64,000 nt of DNA from Nostoc sp. C052 (GTDB taxonomy: Bacteria; Cyanobacteriota; Cyanobacteriia; Cyanobacteriales; Nostocaceae). Position 1 is the first letter of the stretch. Each line of letters opens with the position of its first letter. The notes beneath the pieces are model-generated. The model ran no database searches, was not told the origin of the DNA, and worked only from the letters and a program-made list of their open reading frames with translations. A program made the position numbers and the translations under genes. Below are positions 34,975 through 43,959 of the stretch, piece after piece. The DNA is taken from NCBI RefSeq assembly GCF_013393905.1, contig NZ_CP040272.1, positions 5,452,001 through 5,516,000 of the forward strand, in the 5' to 3' direction.

Positions 34975-36201
34975 ATGAATGTTACCAGCATTTTATCAAA
35001 CACACAGATAACTGAAAAAGTTCGGATTCTAGTTGTTGAAGATGAGTATATCCTGTCAATGAATTTACAAGAAACTTTAGAACTGCTGGGATACACTGTT
35101 TTAGATATTATTGATACGGCAGAAACGGCCATTGAGAAAGCTGGTGAACTACTCCCAAACTTGGTTTTGATGGATATCCAGTTGCGAGGTGAGATGGATG
35201 GTATTCAGGCGGCGGAGCTAATCTGGAATCGTTTTCAAGTCCCTGTCGTCTATATTACCGGACATTCTGACAAAAGCACTGTGGATCGGGCTAACATGAC
35301 ATTTGCTTTTGGTTACATCCTCAAACCTGTCAAGGAACAACAACTTTATGTTGCTATTCAAACAGCACTCAATCGCTATCAACGGGAGCAATTGTCACAA
35401 TCTCAACGGCTCAACCAGTTGAAAAATAATTTTCTAGCAACCGCCTCTCATGAAATGCGAATGCCCTTATCGAATATCAAAATGACAATCTCCGTGCTAG
35501 AAAATATTCTAGAGCGAGAGGGTATTTTAAATTCAGAGCTACTTTCTCCATTTGAGTCTGTAGCTGGCTACATAACTATTCTGCATCAACAGTGTGAAAA
35601 AGGGCTAGATTTGGTCAACACTTTGCTGTCTCTGCAAATGATTGATACAGATACATATCCATTAGAATTAACTTCATTTCAACTTCAAGACTGGCTTCCT
35701 CATCTAACCTTGTATTTTCGAGAACTCGCTCGTTCTCAAAAACAAATTTTCCAGGTTAATATTCCTCCAAATTTACCACCTATGGTTTCAGACTTAGGTG
35801 TTGTTAGCAAAATTATCTCCGAATTACTCAACAATGCCTGCAAATATTCTCCCCCTGATGAAGAGATTAGATTAACTGTCCAGACTATCTACATGACAAA
35901 AAATGCAATCGATAAAGACGAGCTATCTGGTATGACAATTAATTCTCAAGTGCCCTTCTTTGAAATTACAATTAGCAACTCTGGCGTAATAATCCCTAAA
36001 AAAGAGCAATCTCGAATATTTGAGCCATTTTACCGAATTCCTTACAACGATTTCTGGAAAATTGGCGGGACAGGATTGGGCTTGACATTAGTTAAGAAGC
36101 TTATAGAATTTCTCCAAGGCACAATAGAAGTTACCAATATTGAAGATTGCACAAGATTCACTGTCTTACTACCGTTAAGCCTGTCAGATTTATCATCTTA
36201 A
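34975..36201 (+). CDS. Response regulator-histidine kinase hybrid (REC-HisKA-HATPase)
   Basis: 408 residues when started at MNVTSILSNT (34975); an earlier in-frame start at 34903 would overlap the AraC remnant. A receiver domain occupies 15-135, with Asp67 in LVLMDIQLRGEMDG, Thr/Ser region YITGHSD and Lys in YILKPVKE. The kinase part has His159 in ASHEMRMPLSNIK, NNACKYSPPDEE and GGTGLGLTLVKKL. The receiver is N-terminal, so this kinase is probably itself switched by phosphorylation from another kinase. It has no membrane segment. The order REC-HK is common in cyanobacterial phosphorelays. Confidence 0.9.
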   Translation: MNVTSILSNTQITEKVRILVVEDEYILSMNLQETLELLGYTVLDIIDTAETAIEKAGELLPNLVLMDIQLRGEMDGIQAAELIWNRFQVPVVYITGHSDKSTVDRANMTFAFGYILKPVKEQQLYVAIQTALNRYQREQLSQSQRLNQLKNNFLATASHEMRMPLSNIKMTISVLENILEREGILNSELLSPFESVAGYITILHQQCEKGLDLVNTLLSLQMIDTDTYPLELTSFQLQDWLPHLTLYFRELARSQKQIFQVNIPPNLPPMVSDLGVVSKIISELLNNACKYSPPDEEIRLTVQTIYMTKNAIDKDELSGMTINSQVPFFEITISNSGVIIPKKEQSRIFEPFYRIPYNDFWKIGGTGLGLTLVKKLIEFLQGTIEVTNIEDCTRFTVLLPLSLSDLSS

Positions 36202-36399
36202 GCAAACATTATATTTCTCTCCACGTGCAGAGAAAGAAAATAGATTTTACAAGTCACCTGGAAAAGACTGGTCCTATACAGAAGAATTCAGGAGTAAAAT
36301 AAGTTTTATACCTTTCTTTCAGCTTTGTTCTATTTCATTCTGTGATGTTATTCATGCCAATATCAATTCTAATAAGTATCTAGGCATAAATAAATTTAA

Positions 36400-36465
36400 A
36401 GTTTGTAGTAAGGACTTTAGTCCTGATAATCCTTGCTCTGAGCGATAAATCGCTCACTACAAACT
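36400..36465. repeat. Cruciform repeat with two inner hairpins
   Basis: AGTTTGTAGT at the left end pairs with ACTACAAACT at the right end. Inside lie AGGACTTTAGTCCT and GAGCGATAAATCGCTC, each a hairpin, so the whole can fold as a three-way junction. It sits in the 423-base gap 36202-36624, downstream of the hybrid kinase, which also holds a CGTACACGCCCGCCGTAGGCG motif near 36590-36610 and no gene. The well-formed fold suggests a mobile palindrome or structured RNA. Confidence 0.65.
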
Positions 36466-36624
36466 AGGAGTTTATTTTATATTAATTATGTCTACCTACT
36501 TATCAAGCCCCACCTAGATACATTTCGAGATAGGGCTCTTGTTTGTTATGGCTGGAATCGATATGCAATCATCTATCAAGCGCGATGGCGTACACGCCCG
36601 CCGTAGGCGATCACACTGGGAAAT

Positions 36625-36891
36625 TTAGCCGAACGTTAAAGCTGGTTCTTCACAGAAGTTAAATAGGGCTGACTCACTTTCTGATTCATCTTCAAATACA
36701 GCAGAGATATACCATTCACAGGGCGAATCATTCGTGTATTCAGCCCAAGCAATTGTTACTGTTTCACCCGATGGAATCCCTGAATCGCTCAAGGTAAATG
36801 AAGCCCATTCTTCATCATCGACAGATACCCACAACTCTGTAATTGCTTGTTCGGTATCATTGGTAACAGTAAACGTGAATTGATCTGACAT
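36625..36891 (-). CDS. Small acidic beta-rich protein of unknown function
   Basis: A strongly acidic product of 88 residues with no signal peptide. The pattern FTFTVTNDTEQAITELWVS and TVTIAWAEYTNDSPCEWYIS, then FNFCEEPALTF, suggests a small immunoglobulin-like or C2-like beta sandwich, with two cysteines that could pair. I do not recognise a named family. It is a single gene, convergent with the hybrid kinase and well separated from the methyltransferase gene. Confidence 0.55.
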   Translation of the reverse strand: MSDQFTFTVTNDTEQAITELWVSVDDEEWASFTLSDSGIPSGETVTIAWAEYTNDSPCEWYISAVFEDESESESALFNFCEEPALTFG

Positions 36892-37059
36892 AAATAGCTT
36901 TGCCTTTTAACGATAAATAAATTGCAGGTTGTCAGTCACCGATTATACTGCCACTTTTTTTAAACGTTGTCATCATAACTGCCAGAATATAGATTCAGAG
37001 GTGGTTTCAAGCTTTTTTTTGCTAAATTTAAATTTGTTAAAGAGTATTAAAAATATCAC

Positions 37060-37083
37060 AAAGACGCGATTTATCGCGTCTTT
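37060..37083 (-). terminator. Family B palindrome after the THUMP methyltransferase gene
   Basis: AAAGACGCGA pairs exactly with TCGCGTCTTT around TTTA. Read on the minus strand it lies 33 bases beyond the stop of the THUMP gene and is followed by a short T-rich stretch (GTGATATTTTTA), so it may serve as terminator. It belongs to the same palindrome family as 48724-48743. Confidence 0.6.
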
Positions 37084-37116
37084 ACGATCTAACAGAAGTA
37101 GTTGAGAGCGATCGCC

Positions 37117-38238
37117 TTAATACAACTCATATTTCATTAACTGACAAGGCAGCGCTCCGTTGTACACCGCAATTCGCTGGGATGATTTTAGTCCAATCGA
37201 TTGAGACAGTTCCTTGTTGCCACTGAGTACAAATGCAGTCCAGCCTTTGAAGCGTTGTTTCAACACATCGCCCAAAAGTTTGTAAAATGCCCCCAAATCG
37301 CTATCTCGCCCCAGCCGTTCGCCATAAGGTGGATTGCAAAATAAAATCCCACTGTCTGCGGGGGCGACAACATCAGCAAGCTCCATTTGAGAAAACCATA
37401 CATGGTTATCAACGCCGCAGTTTTGAGCATTATTAATCGCTTGTTCGATTATATTTTCATCGCGATCGCTTCCCCAAATAGGCGCAGGCAGGGTGTCTAT
37501 TTGGCTATCCTTAGCTTCTTGGAGCAGTTTTTCTAAAAGGGATAAATCAAAATCGAGCCAATTTTCAAATCCAAAGCTATCGCGAAACAGCCCTGGTGCG
37601 ATATTCAGTGCCTTTAAGCTAGCTTCCAGAGGTAAAGTGCCAGATCCACAGAGAGGATCGTAGAACATTTGGTTTGGCTGCCAGCCCGAAAGCTGAATGA
37701 GGGCAGCAGCCAGAGATTCCTTGAGAGGGGCTGCTCCAACCGCAGGACGGTAGCCTCGGCGGTGTAGACTATTTCCAGAACTATCGAGTTTAACGGTACA
37801 AAAATCGCGTTCAATATGAACATTGACTCGCACATCTGGGTCATGAAGTTCCACATTTGAACGCTCACCCAGATTTTCTTTCTGTTGGTCAACGATCGCA
37901 TTTTTGACCTGTAGAGATGTGAAGTGGCTGTGGTTGAGGCGATCGTTTTTGCCCGTGACATTCACCGCCAGCGTCATATCTGGCGTGAGATAGTTTTGCC
38001 AATCGATAGCCTGAATGCCGCGATAGAGATCCTTAGCATCAAGGCATGGAAACTCATGGATATGCACCAAAATGCGGAACGGTAGCCTAGCCCAGAGGTT
38101 GACGCGATAAAGCAGAGTGCGATCGCCCTCAAAGGCTACACCACAAAATCCTGGCTCTACGGAATGGGCACCCAGTTGCTCTAACTCCTGAGCCGCCAGG
38201 GTTTCTAATCCACGAGCAACCGTTGCAAAATAATTCAT
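37117..38238 (-). CDS. THUMP-domain RNA guanine-N2 methyltransferase (RlmL-like)
   Basis: A SAM-dependent methyltransferase of 373 residues, predicted to modify 23S rRNA in the manner of the N-terminal half of RlmKL (G2445). A THUMP RNA-binding region lies at about 45-155 (VNLWARLPFRILVHI, then HIERDFCTVKLDSSG). Next come LHRRGYRPAVGAAPLKESLAAAL, the SAM-binding DPLCGSGT at 194-201 and the catalytic NPPYGERLG at 302-310. The RlmK half of the fused enterobacterial enzyme is absent, as is usual outside gamma-proteobacteria. The target is inferred from family. Confidence 0.88.
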   Translation of the reverse strand: MNYFATVARGLETLAAQELEQLGAHSVEPGFCGVAFEGDRTLLYRVNLWARLPFRILVHIHEFPCLDAKDLYRGIQAIDWQNYLTPDMTLAVNVTGKNDRLNHSHFTSLQVKNAIVDQQKENLGERSNVELHDPDVRVNVHIERDFCTVKLDSSGNSLHRRGYRPAVGAAPLKESLAAALIQLSGWQPNQMFYDPLCGSGTLPLEASLKALNIAPGLFRDSFGFENWLDFDLSLLEKLLQEAKDSQIDTLPAPIWGSDRDENIIEQAINNAQNCGVDNHVWFSQMELADVVAPADSGILFCNPPYGERLGRDSDLGAFYKLLGDVLKQRFKGWTAFVLSGNKELSQSIGLKSSQRIAVYNGALPCQLMKYELY

Positions 38239-38371
38239 AATTCGTAATTAATGGCTATTAGTAACTCAAATTTTCTTAGTCCACGGAGGTGGACTTTGCT
38301 TGTATAGTTGCGTTCGCCCTTGGCGTGCCGGAGGCATCATTTTATTCGCCTCATACTTTTCTACGATTCAT

Positions 38372-39259
38372 CTAGAAATTTATATAATCAATCATTGTCT
38401 GACGATAAGCATCTGGCAAACCTGTATCAAAACACTTTCCTTTAACAACATATCCTGTTATTCGTTCTTCCTGACGCAATCTTTCTAGACAGGATGTTAA
38501 CTGAAATTCACCTCGTTCTCGGAAATTTTTGTTGATATGTTCTGCTAGAAATTCAAAAATTTTCGGCGTAAGTAAATATAAGCCAAATATACCTAAAAAC
38601 TCATTTTCTGCCATTCCCTCTACACTAAGATTTTCTCGTGCATACTCGATACTAGGCTTTTCATAGAGTTGTGTAACCGACAAAATCGAGTTTAATTCTT
38701 GCCAAACTCCTGTTACACACCCAGCTTTATGAATAATTTCTGCTGGCATTGTAGTTAAGGCAATAACGCTTTGATTAACTCGTTCGTAAATATCTAAAAC
38801 TTGACTAGCACAAGATTTTTCAATATCAGATGCATAAATGTGGTCGCCCAACATAAGTAAAAACGGCTCATCTTGCACCCAATCTTTGGCACAAAATACC
38901 GCGTGACCATAGCCCAATTGCTCCTCTTGTAACAGAATGGTAATTCTGCTACCTAAATCTTCGAGATATCGGCTATATTCTTGATTTTGCTGCGAGAGCT
39001 TATCTAAAAGTTCTTTTTTAGGTGGCTTTTTTAATAAATCTTCAAAGATTTCTTTATCATCTGGCTGCACCACAATCCCTACTTCTGCAATTCCAGCACT
39101 AATTGCCTCTTCAATAATTGCGAGAATCACAGGTTTTGCCCTACCATCTCGATCGATAATCGGGAAAAGTTCTTTTTTCACAACCTTGGTAGCTGGAAAC
39201 AAACGAGTACCAAAACCAGCTACCGGAATCACAGCTTTTCTAACTTTATTTTTTTGCAT
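38372..39259 (-). CDS. UTP-glucose-1-phosphate uridylyltransferase-like nucleotidyltransferase
   Basis: Makes UDP-glucose or a related activated sugar. It has 295 residues when started at MQKNKVRKAVIPVAGFGTR (39259), the natural GalU-type start; an in-frame start 75 bases earlier would overlap hemW. Motifs: AVIPVAGFGTRLFPATK with the nucleotide-binding loop, ELFPIIDRDGRAKPVI, QLGYGHAVFCAKD, LMLGDHIYAS, VTQLYEKPS and GEFQLTSCLE. ELFPI replaces the usual EMLPI. It lies 10 bases after the hemW stop on the same strand, so the two are probably cotranscribed. GalU or a CugP-like role cannot be separated here. Confidence 0.85.
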   Translation of the reverse strand: MQKNKVRKAVIPVAGFGTRLFPATKVVKKELFPIIDRDGRAKPVILAIIEEAISAGIAEVGIVVQPDDKEIFEDLLKKPPKKELLDKLSQQNQEYSRYLEDLGSRITILLQEEQLGYGHAVFCAKDWVQDEPFLLMLGDHIYASDIEKSCASQVLDIYERVNQSVIALTTMPAEIIHKAGCVTGVWQELNSILSVTQLYEKPSIEYARENLSVEGMAENEFLGIFGLYLLTPKIFEFLAEHINKNFRERGEFQLTSCLERLRQEERITGYVVKGKCFDTGLPDAYRQTMIDYINF

Positions 39260-39269
39260 AAATGCATCG

Positions 39270-40451
39270 TCACCCCAACTTTTCAAACAACTCCGCCAAC
39301 ACCACATTAGAAAACAAAAAGCCTTGGGGATCAATCAAACGCAACCTTCCCTCTCCAATTTCTACCCAACCATTCTCAAAATATTCTTGCAAACACTGGC
39401 AAATTTCCTCTACTTTCTCTTCGCCAAACGACTCCGCCAACCCTGCCAAACTCACACCCTCCGCTAAACGCAACCCCAACATTAACGTTTCTAACAATAC
39501 TTCCTTTGGGGGAGTCACATCACAATCAATCACACCGCCAGCTTGCACCCACTGGTAATACTCCTTCGTTTTGCGTGGACGAGTGAAGCGTTTTCCCTCA
39601 ACATAACTCGCCGCACCCATACCAAAGCCGTAATAAGGGCGGTTTTCCCAATAAACTTGATTATGCCGACACTGATGGCCAGGTTGAGCATAATTAGAAA
39701 TTTCATAATGCTCATAACCTGCACTAGTTAAAACCTGCTGCCCCATCTGGTACATTTTGACTGTGGCTTCATCCGTAGGCAAAGGTGTATCGCCTGGTTT
39801 GTAGTAACGACCAAAGGCTGTACCTGGCTCAATAGTGAGATCGTAGATGGAAATGTGAGTGGGTAGAAGCGCCACCGCTTTTAAGAGAGAATCCTGCCAT
39901 TGATCTAGAGACTGATGCGGCAACCCAGAAATTAAGTCTAAGCTAAATACGGGAATCTCGACTTGGTGAATCAGTTCCACAGCTGCAAAAATATCTGCAA
40001 CTGAGTGCGATCGCCCCGCCTTCTGCAATAATTCTTCTTGAAAGGCTTGTACACCCAAACTTACCCGGTTTACGCCTGCACTGTGATAGCCTGCTATATG
40101 GGCTAAATCAAAGGTGGCTGGGTCAATTTCCATAGAAATCTCTGCACCAGTTGCAATCCCAAAATGCTTTTGTAGCTCTCTGAGTATACGTTGTAGCTGC
40201 TCTGTTGATAACAGCGAAGGAGTACCACCACCGAAGAAAATCGTCTTCAGGGGTTGACCAAATGCTGGGGTCATGGCAATTTCTTGACATAGCACCTCAA
40301 CATATTGGGAGATAGTACCAGATGTTTCGCCCCGCAAGCGATCGCCCACAACAGATACCGGGAAATCACAATAAAAGCACCGCCGTCTGCAAAAAGGAAT
40401 ATGCAGATAAGCGGAACTCACAATTCCAGAAATACTAAAATTTTGACTCAT
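39270..40451 (-). CDS. hemW: Radical SAM heme chaperone HemW (HemN-like)
   Basis: A protein of 393 residues with the radical-SAM cluster motif Cys21-x3-Cys25-x2-Cys28 in YLHIPFCRRRCFYCDF. Further family motifs: FGGGTPSLL, EIDPATFD, VNRVSLGVQAFQ, SLDLISGLPHQSLDQW, HISIYDLTIEPGTAF and HYEISNYAQPGHQCRHN. The last of these, with the C-terminal winged-helix-like region, is typical of HemW. HemW delivers heme to acceptor proteins and does not oxidise coproporphyrinogen as HemN does; a Cys in the segment after CxxxCxxC that HemN uses is missing. First gene of a two-gene unit with the nucleotidyltransferase. Confidence 0.88.
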   Translation of the reverse strand: MSQNFSISGIVSSAYLHIPFCRRRCFYCDFPVSVVGDRLRGETSGTISQYVEVLCQEIAMTPAFGQPLKTIFFGGGTPSLLSTEQLQRILRELQKHFGIATGAEISMEIDPATFDLAHIAGYHSAGVNRVSLGVQAFQEELLQKAGRSHSVADIFAAVELIHQVEIPVFSLDLISGLPHQSLDQWQDSLLKAVALLPTHISIYDLTIEPGTAFGRYYKPGDTPLPTDEATVKMYQMGQQVLTSAGYEHYEISNYAQPGHQCRHNQVYWENRPYYGFGMGAASYVEGKRFTRPRKTKEYYQWVQAGGVIDCDVTPPKEVLLETLMLGLRLAEGVSLAGLAESFGEEKVEEICQCLQEYFENGWVEIGEGRLRLIDPQGFLFSNVVLAELFEKLG

Positions 40452-40842
40452 TTTGAGAAAAGTTTGGAGTTAACCCAACTGCAAATTAGAGACAATAAAA
40501 ATGAGGTAACAATTCAGGAGCCAAGAGCCAGGAGCCAGAATAATCGCAAAATCAAGCGTGCAATAACTTCTTGATTTTATTAAACTTATTAAGCTTGGGT
40601 ATCAAAGTCTTCTTAATTCTGAATTCTGAATTCTTAAAAAATAAGTAGTTTATTTACAAATTTTTGTCGTTTTACAAAGAAACAATGAAAAATATTAAGA
40701 TAAGAGCCTTTAGTTATAATAATTGCAGATATTGTCAGCCTAAACCCTTAGTGTAAGTCAATATTCATTAGTCTATCTTACCGATACAATAAAAAATACT
40801 TAACTGAATCGGTGAACACAGTTGTAGGAAAACAAGACAACC
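40452..40842. other. Divergent promoter region of hemW and the PIN-TRAM gene
   Basis: 391 bases between two divergent genes. It holds a tandem CAGGAGCCAAGAGCCAGGAG motif near 40513-40536 and a TTCTGAATTCTGAATTC stretch near 40616-40635. No reading frame of note is present. Promoters for both genes are expected here. Confidence 0.5.
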
Positions 40843-41919
40843 ATGCTTGACGCAATTATCATTTTCTCATTTATCCTCGCAGCGTCGGGAATAGGGTTCT
40901 ACAGCATTGAACTACTACCCAATGGGGCGCTAGATCAGGTAACGAATCTAGAAGCTTTACGCTTAGTTGTTGCCGTCTTTGCCGCTATTATTGGTGGTGC
41001 GATCGGGCTGAGTTTCCAGACGACATATCGTCGCTTGGAGGCACAAGTCAAAGAAATGCCCCTAGAAGTAATTTTAACGCGTGCGATCGGCTTAGTGATT
41101 GGGCTATTGTTAGCTAACCTCATGCTAGCCCCACTATTTTTACTACCCATTCCGGCGGATTTTGGATTTATTAAGCCATTGGTGGCAGTTGTCGGTAGTA
41201 TTATTCTCTCCGTCACTGGCATGAATTTGGCAGACACCCACGGGCGAGGCTTATTGCGGTTCATTAATCCCAACACCGTCGAATCGATGGTAGTGGAAGG
41301 AACGCTAAAACCAGCCAATACCAAAGTTTTAGATACTAGCTGCATTATTGATGGTCGTATCGAAGCCTTACTAGAAACAGGGTTTTTAGAAGGACAAATT
41401 CTCGTACCGCAGTTTGTTTTGCAAGAATTGCAACAAGTAGCCGATGCTAGCAAAGATCAAAAACGGGTGCGGGGAAGACGAGGACTAGAAATTCTCAATC
41501 GCATTAAAGAAGATTACCCTGATCGCATCCTGATAAATGGAGTTGACTACGACGATATTCCCACAGTAGATGCTAAATTAGTCCGCTTCGCCCAAGAAAT
41601 CAGCGGTACATTGCTAACCAACGACTACAACTTGTCTAAAGTCGCCAGTGTTCAGAAAGTACCAGTTTTGAATGTGAATGATTTAGTGAACGCCGTCCGT
41701 CCCAGTTATTTACCTGGCGACAACCTGGATTTAAAAATTCTCAAGGAAGGCAAAGAACCCAGTCAAGGCATTGGCTACCTAGATGACGGCACAATGGTAG
41801 TCGTTGAAGAAGGCAGCAATTATGTGGGTGGTGAACTGCGAGTAGTAGTCACCAGCGCCTTGCAAACCACCGCAGGAAGAATGATTTTTGCCAAACCCCA
41901 AGCTTCAGCATTGGCGTGA
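40843..41919 (+). CDS. Membrane-anchored PIN-TRAM protein (YacL-like)
   Basis: A protein of 358 residues. Four membrane helices occupy about 1-20, 39-60, 80-100 and 110-130. A PIN nuclease domain follows (VLDTSCIIDGRIEALLETG at about 164-182 with the first catalytic Asp, then VLQELQ and a later LLTNDYNLSKVA), and a TRAM RNA-binding domain at about 290-350 (GIGYLDDGTMVVVEEG). This layout is found in nearly all cyanobacteria and in Firmicutes YacL. It likely acts in RNA metabolism at the membrane; the substrate is unknown. It is a single gene, divergent from hemW. Confidence 0.9.
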   Translation: MLDAIIIFSFILAASGIGFYSIELLPNGALDQVTNLEALRLVVAVFAAIIGGAIGLSFQTTYRRLEAQVKEMPLEVILTRAIGLVIGLLLANLMLAPLFLLPIPADFGFIKPLVAVVGSIILSVTGMNLADTHGRGLLRFINPNTVESMVVEGTLKPANTKVLDTSCIIDGRIEALLETGFLEGQILVPQFVLQELQQVADASKDQKRVRGRRGLEILNRIKEDYPDRILINGVDYDDIPTVDAKLVRFAQEISGTLLTNDYNLSKVASVQKVPVLNVNDLVNAVRPSYLPGDNLDLKILKEGKEPSQGIGYLDDGTMVVVEEGSNYVGGELRVVVTSALQTTAGRMIFAKPQASALA

Positions 41920-42091
41920 GGTAAATATCCGGTGCAATTAAATATAAATTGTCCAATCGGTGCAGGTTGACTGCACCGATTATTTATTTGGATTCATCAG
42001 ACTCAGTTATCTGTAAATACTGTTGTTGCGTTTCGTAGAGAGCTAAGAATTAATTAAACTGGTGTTATTAGTTATTCACATTCTGAGCATT

Positions 42092-42586
42092 ATGAAGCGC
42101 ATTTGCACTATAGTTAATATTTTTACAATAACTTTATTATCTGCTTTTGTATTTGCTAGCACCACTAGTTTATTGCTAATGCAGACAGTTACAGCTAAAC
42201 CAGTACAGACAAAAAAGCAAGTCAATCAACTAATACCATTTAACTCAAGAGTACGAATATACCCTGCAAATAATAGCCTACCAGCAAGTCGCTTGATTAC
42301 GATTGAACGTGTTCTCAAAAAGTCTAGTAAGATGCGGGTAACAGAAGCAAAACTAACAACATACGAGGAATTTGCAGCCAAAATAGGAGAGTACAAATCA
42401 TCGATTTCTAACAACCGAATGGTGTGGATAGTGACTGGTTTTGTCGAAGGTGAGTTGAGAATGTCTAAAGGTAGAAGTGTCTGTACTGATAATGCCAAAA
42501 TTGTGGAAGTAACGGATGCTGAAACTGGCGATTCTTTTAGTAGAAGTATTTACTGTCCCCCAAATAACCAGATAAATTTTATGTAG
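42092..42586 (+). CDS. Exported hypothetical protein
   Basis: 164 residues from MKRICTIVNIFT (42092), which gives a proper signal peptide with basic start and a hydrophobic run to LLLMQTVTAKP; an in-frame start 30 bases upstream is less signal-like. The mature part is basic and has two cysteines (RSVCTDN and SIYCPPNN) that could form a disulfide. VWIVTGFVEGELRMSKGRSV suggests beta structure. No known family is recognised. It is a single gene downstream of PIN-TRAM. Confidence 0.55.
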   Translation: MKRICTIVNIFTITLLSAFVFASTTSLLLMQTVTAKPVQTKKQVNQLIPFNSRVRIYPANNSLPASRLITIERVLKKSSKMRVTEAKLTTYEEFAAKIGEYKSSISNNRMVWIVTGFVEGELRMSKGRSVCTDNAKIVEVTDAETGDSFSRSIYCPPNNQINFM

Positions 42587-42637
42587 TCAAGTTGACTTAT
42601 AATCAAAATAACTTGCCTTCAGGAGATTGACTCGATA

Positions 42638-42682
42638 AATCGCCGTCTCTACAAAAGATTGATTATTGTAGAGACGGCGATT
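42638..42682. repeat. 16-bp-arm stem-loop, family B
   Basis: AATCGCCGTCTCTACA and TGTAGAGACGGCGATT are exact reverse complements around a 13-base loop; the flanking GACTCGATA and TCATCGCGTCTC extend the pairing with gaps. It lies between converging genes and may end transcription on both sides. Confidence 0.75.
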
Positions 42683-42773
42683 CATCGCGTCTCAGAATCG
42701 CCTAATAACCAAGTGGCGAAGTGACTAGAGAAGTTTTCAGTTAAGAATTTGCAGATATAGATATTGCCTAAAT

Positions 42774-43235
42774 TCACAGGTATTTTTCCATTACATAGTT
42801 TTGAAACCAAACTCCCCGCAGTTCTACTTGCTGTTCTCTGACTATGCTAAATCCCCTATTTTCAAAAAATGGCTTCGCAGTAATACTCGCTTCTGTATAT
42901 AGCCGTTTAATTTCTTGGAATTTTGCAGTATCTTCTATATGACTTAAGAGTTTTGAGCCAATACCCTTTCTTTGGTATTTGCTATGACAATAAAAGCAAT
43001 CAATGTGACCATCTGATTCTAATTCTGCAAACCCAACTATCTCTCCATTATTGTCAGCAATATAGGGAAGCTTGGCTTGTAATCTTTTGTGCCAAACTTC
43101 ATAATCCATATTTTCGGGTGCCCAAGTATTGACTTGTTCTTGAGTGTAATCGCAAATATTGATTTCATGAATTGTATCGTACAACAGTTTTATGATTGCC
43201 TTGGTATCAGACAGTCTATATCCTCTTACTAACAT
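42774..43235 (-). CDS. GNAT-family N-acetyltransferase
   Basis: A single GNAT acetyl-CoA-dependent acetyltransferase domain of 153 residues. The acetyl-CoA pyrophosphate-binding motif is YQRKGIGSKLLSHIED at about 85-100, preceded by ELESDGHIDCFYCH on strand beta-4 and followed by ASITAKPFFENRGF. Similar proteins are annotated as YafP-like. The acceptor is unknown. It starts eight bases after the VOC gene stop, so the two form a small operon. Confidence 0.85.
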   Translation of the reverse strand: MLVRGYRLSDTKAIIKLLYDTIHEINICDYTQEQVNTWAPENMDYEVWHKRLQAKLPYIADNNGEIVGFAELESDGHIDCFYCHSKYQRKGIGSKLLSHIEDTAKFQEIKRLYTEASITAKPFFENRGFSIVREQQVELRGVWFQNYVMEKYL

Positions 43236-43243
43236 ACTGAAGC

Positions 43244-43630
43244 CTAATTTTCATAAATCTCTAACGGCAAATTATCTGGATCTTTAAAAAAAGTAAATTT
43301 TTTACCTGTAATTTCGTCAATTCTGATATTCTCTGTTTCTACACCTTGCGAGTTTAAGTAAAAAACAGTTTCCTCGATATTATCAACTTGAAAAGCAAGA
43401 TGTCTTAAACCACAAGCCTCTGGACTACTAAATCTTTGCGGAGGATTTGGGAAAGAGAATAACTCTATTTGAGCATTTTCTCCAACTCGTAAATCTAGTT
43501 TATAAGAATTTCTCTCAGCACGAAAAGTCTCTTGAATAATCGGAAAGCCTAAAGTTTCGACATAAAATTTTTTGGAGCGATTATAGTCAGAACAAATAAT
43601 AGCTACATGATGAATGCCAGTGGTTTTCAT
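43244..43630 (-). CDS. VOC-family protein (glyoxalase I-like, YaeR type)
   Basis: A vicinal-oxygen-chelate protein of 128 residues. Metal-ligand positions are visible: His7 or His8 in GIHHVAII, Glu in AQIELFSFP, His in GLRHLAFQVD and Glu in LPLEIYEN. RSKKFYVETLGFPI is the helix of the first module. It is close to YaeR/GloA2-type proteins, which are not proven glyoxalases. First gene of a pair with the acetyltransferase. Confidence 0.85.
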   Translation of the reverse strand: MKTTGIHHVAIICSDYNRSKKFYVETLGFPIIQETFRAERNSYKLDLRVGENAQIELFSFPNPPQRFSSPEACGLRHLAFQVDNIEETVFYLNSQGVETENIRIDEITGKKFTFFKDPDNLPLEIYEN

Positions 43631-43680
43631 GTGTAATTCTCAAGCTACTGGCGTGGCAAGCAAAAAAATTGTGCATTAGA

Positions 43681-43764
43681 TGTAGGTTGCTAGAGCGGAG
43701 CGCAACCCAACACATATTAGGATGTTGGGTTACGCAAAGCCTCCACCCAACCTACAATTTTTTT
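43681..43764. terminator. Two nested hairpins followed by a T run
   Basis: TGTAGGTTG pairs with CAACCTACA (43748-43756) and, inside it, AACCCAACA (43704-43712) pairs with TGTTGGGTT (43723-43731). Seven T follow at 43758-43764. It lies in the 329-base gap 43631-43959. The plus-strand T run points away from the flanking minus-strand genes, so a mobile palindrome is more likely than a terminator. Nothing else is recognised in the gap. Confidence 0.55.
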
Positions 43765-43959
43765 GCAAGATTTTAGCCTTGACACGCTACTAATCATTTA
43801 CCTGTAGCACTTTTAGCAGAGTTTTACTAGTTTTAGCAAGATAAGGGCTTTAGCAAAGTGCTAATATTTTTTTTTGCATCTTCCTACTTGAGCGATCGCA
43901 TCCAGGTATTCTCTAACTAGTAACTTTATTGCACGCCTGTTCGGTTGCCAATGTACAGA

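Noticed and set aside
40935..41453. Minus-strand open frame of 172 codons
   Set aside because: Antisense to the PIN-TRAM gene, with no ribosome site or family features.
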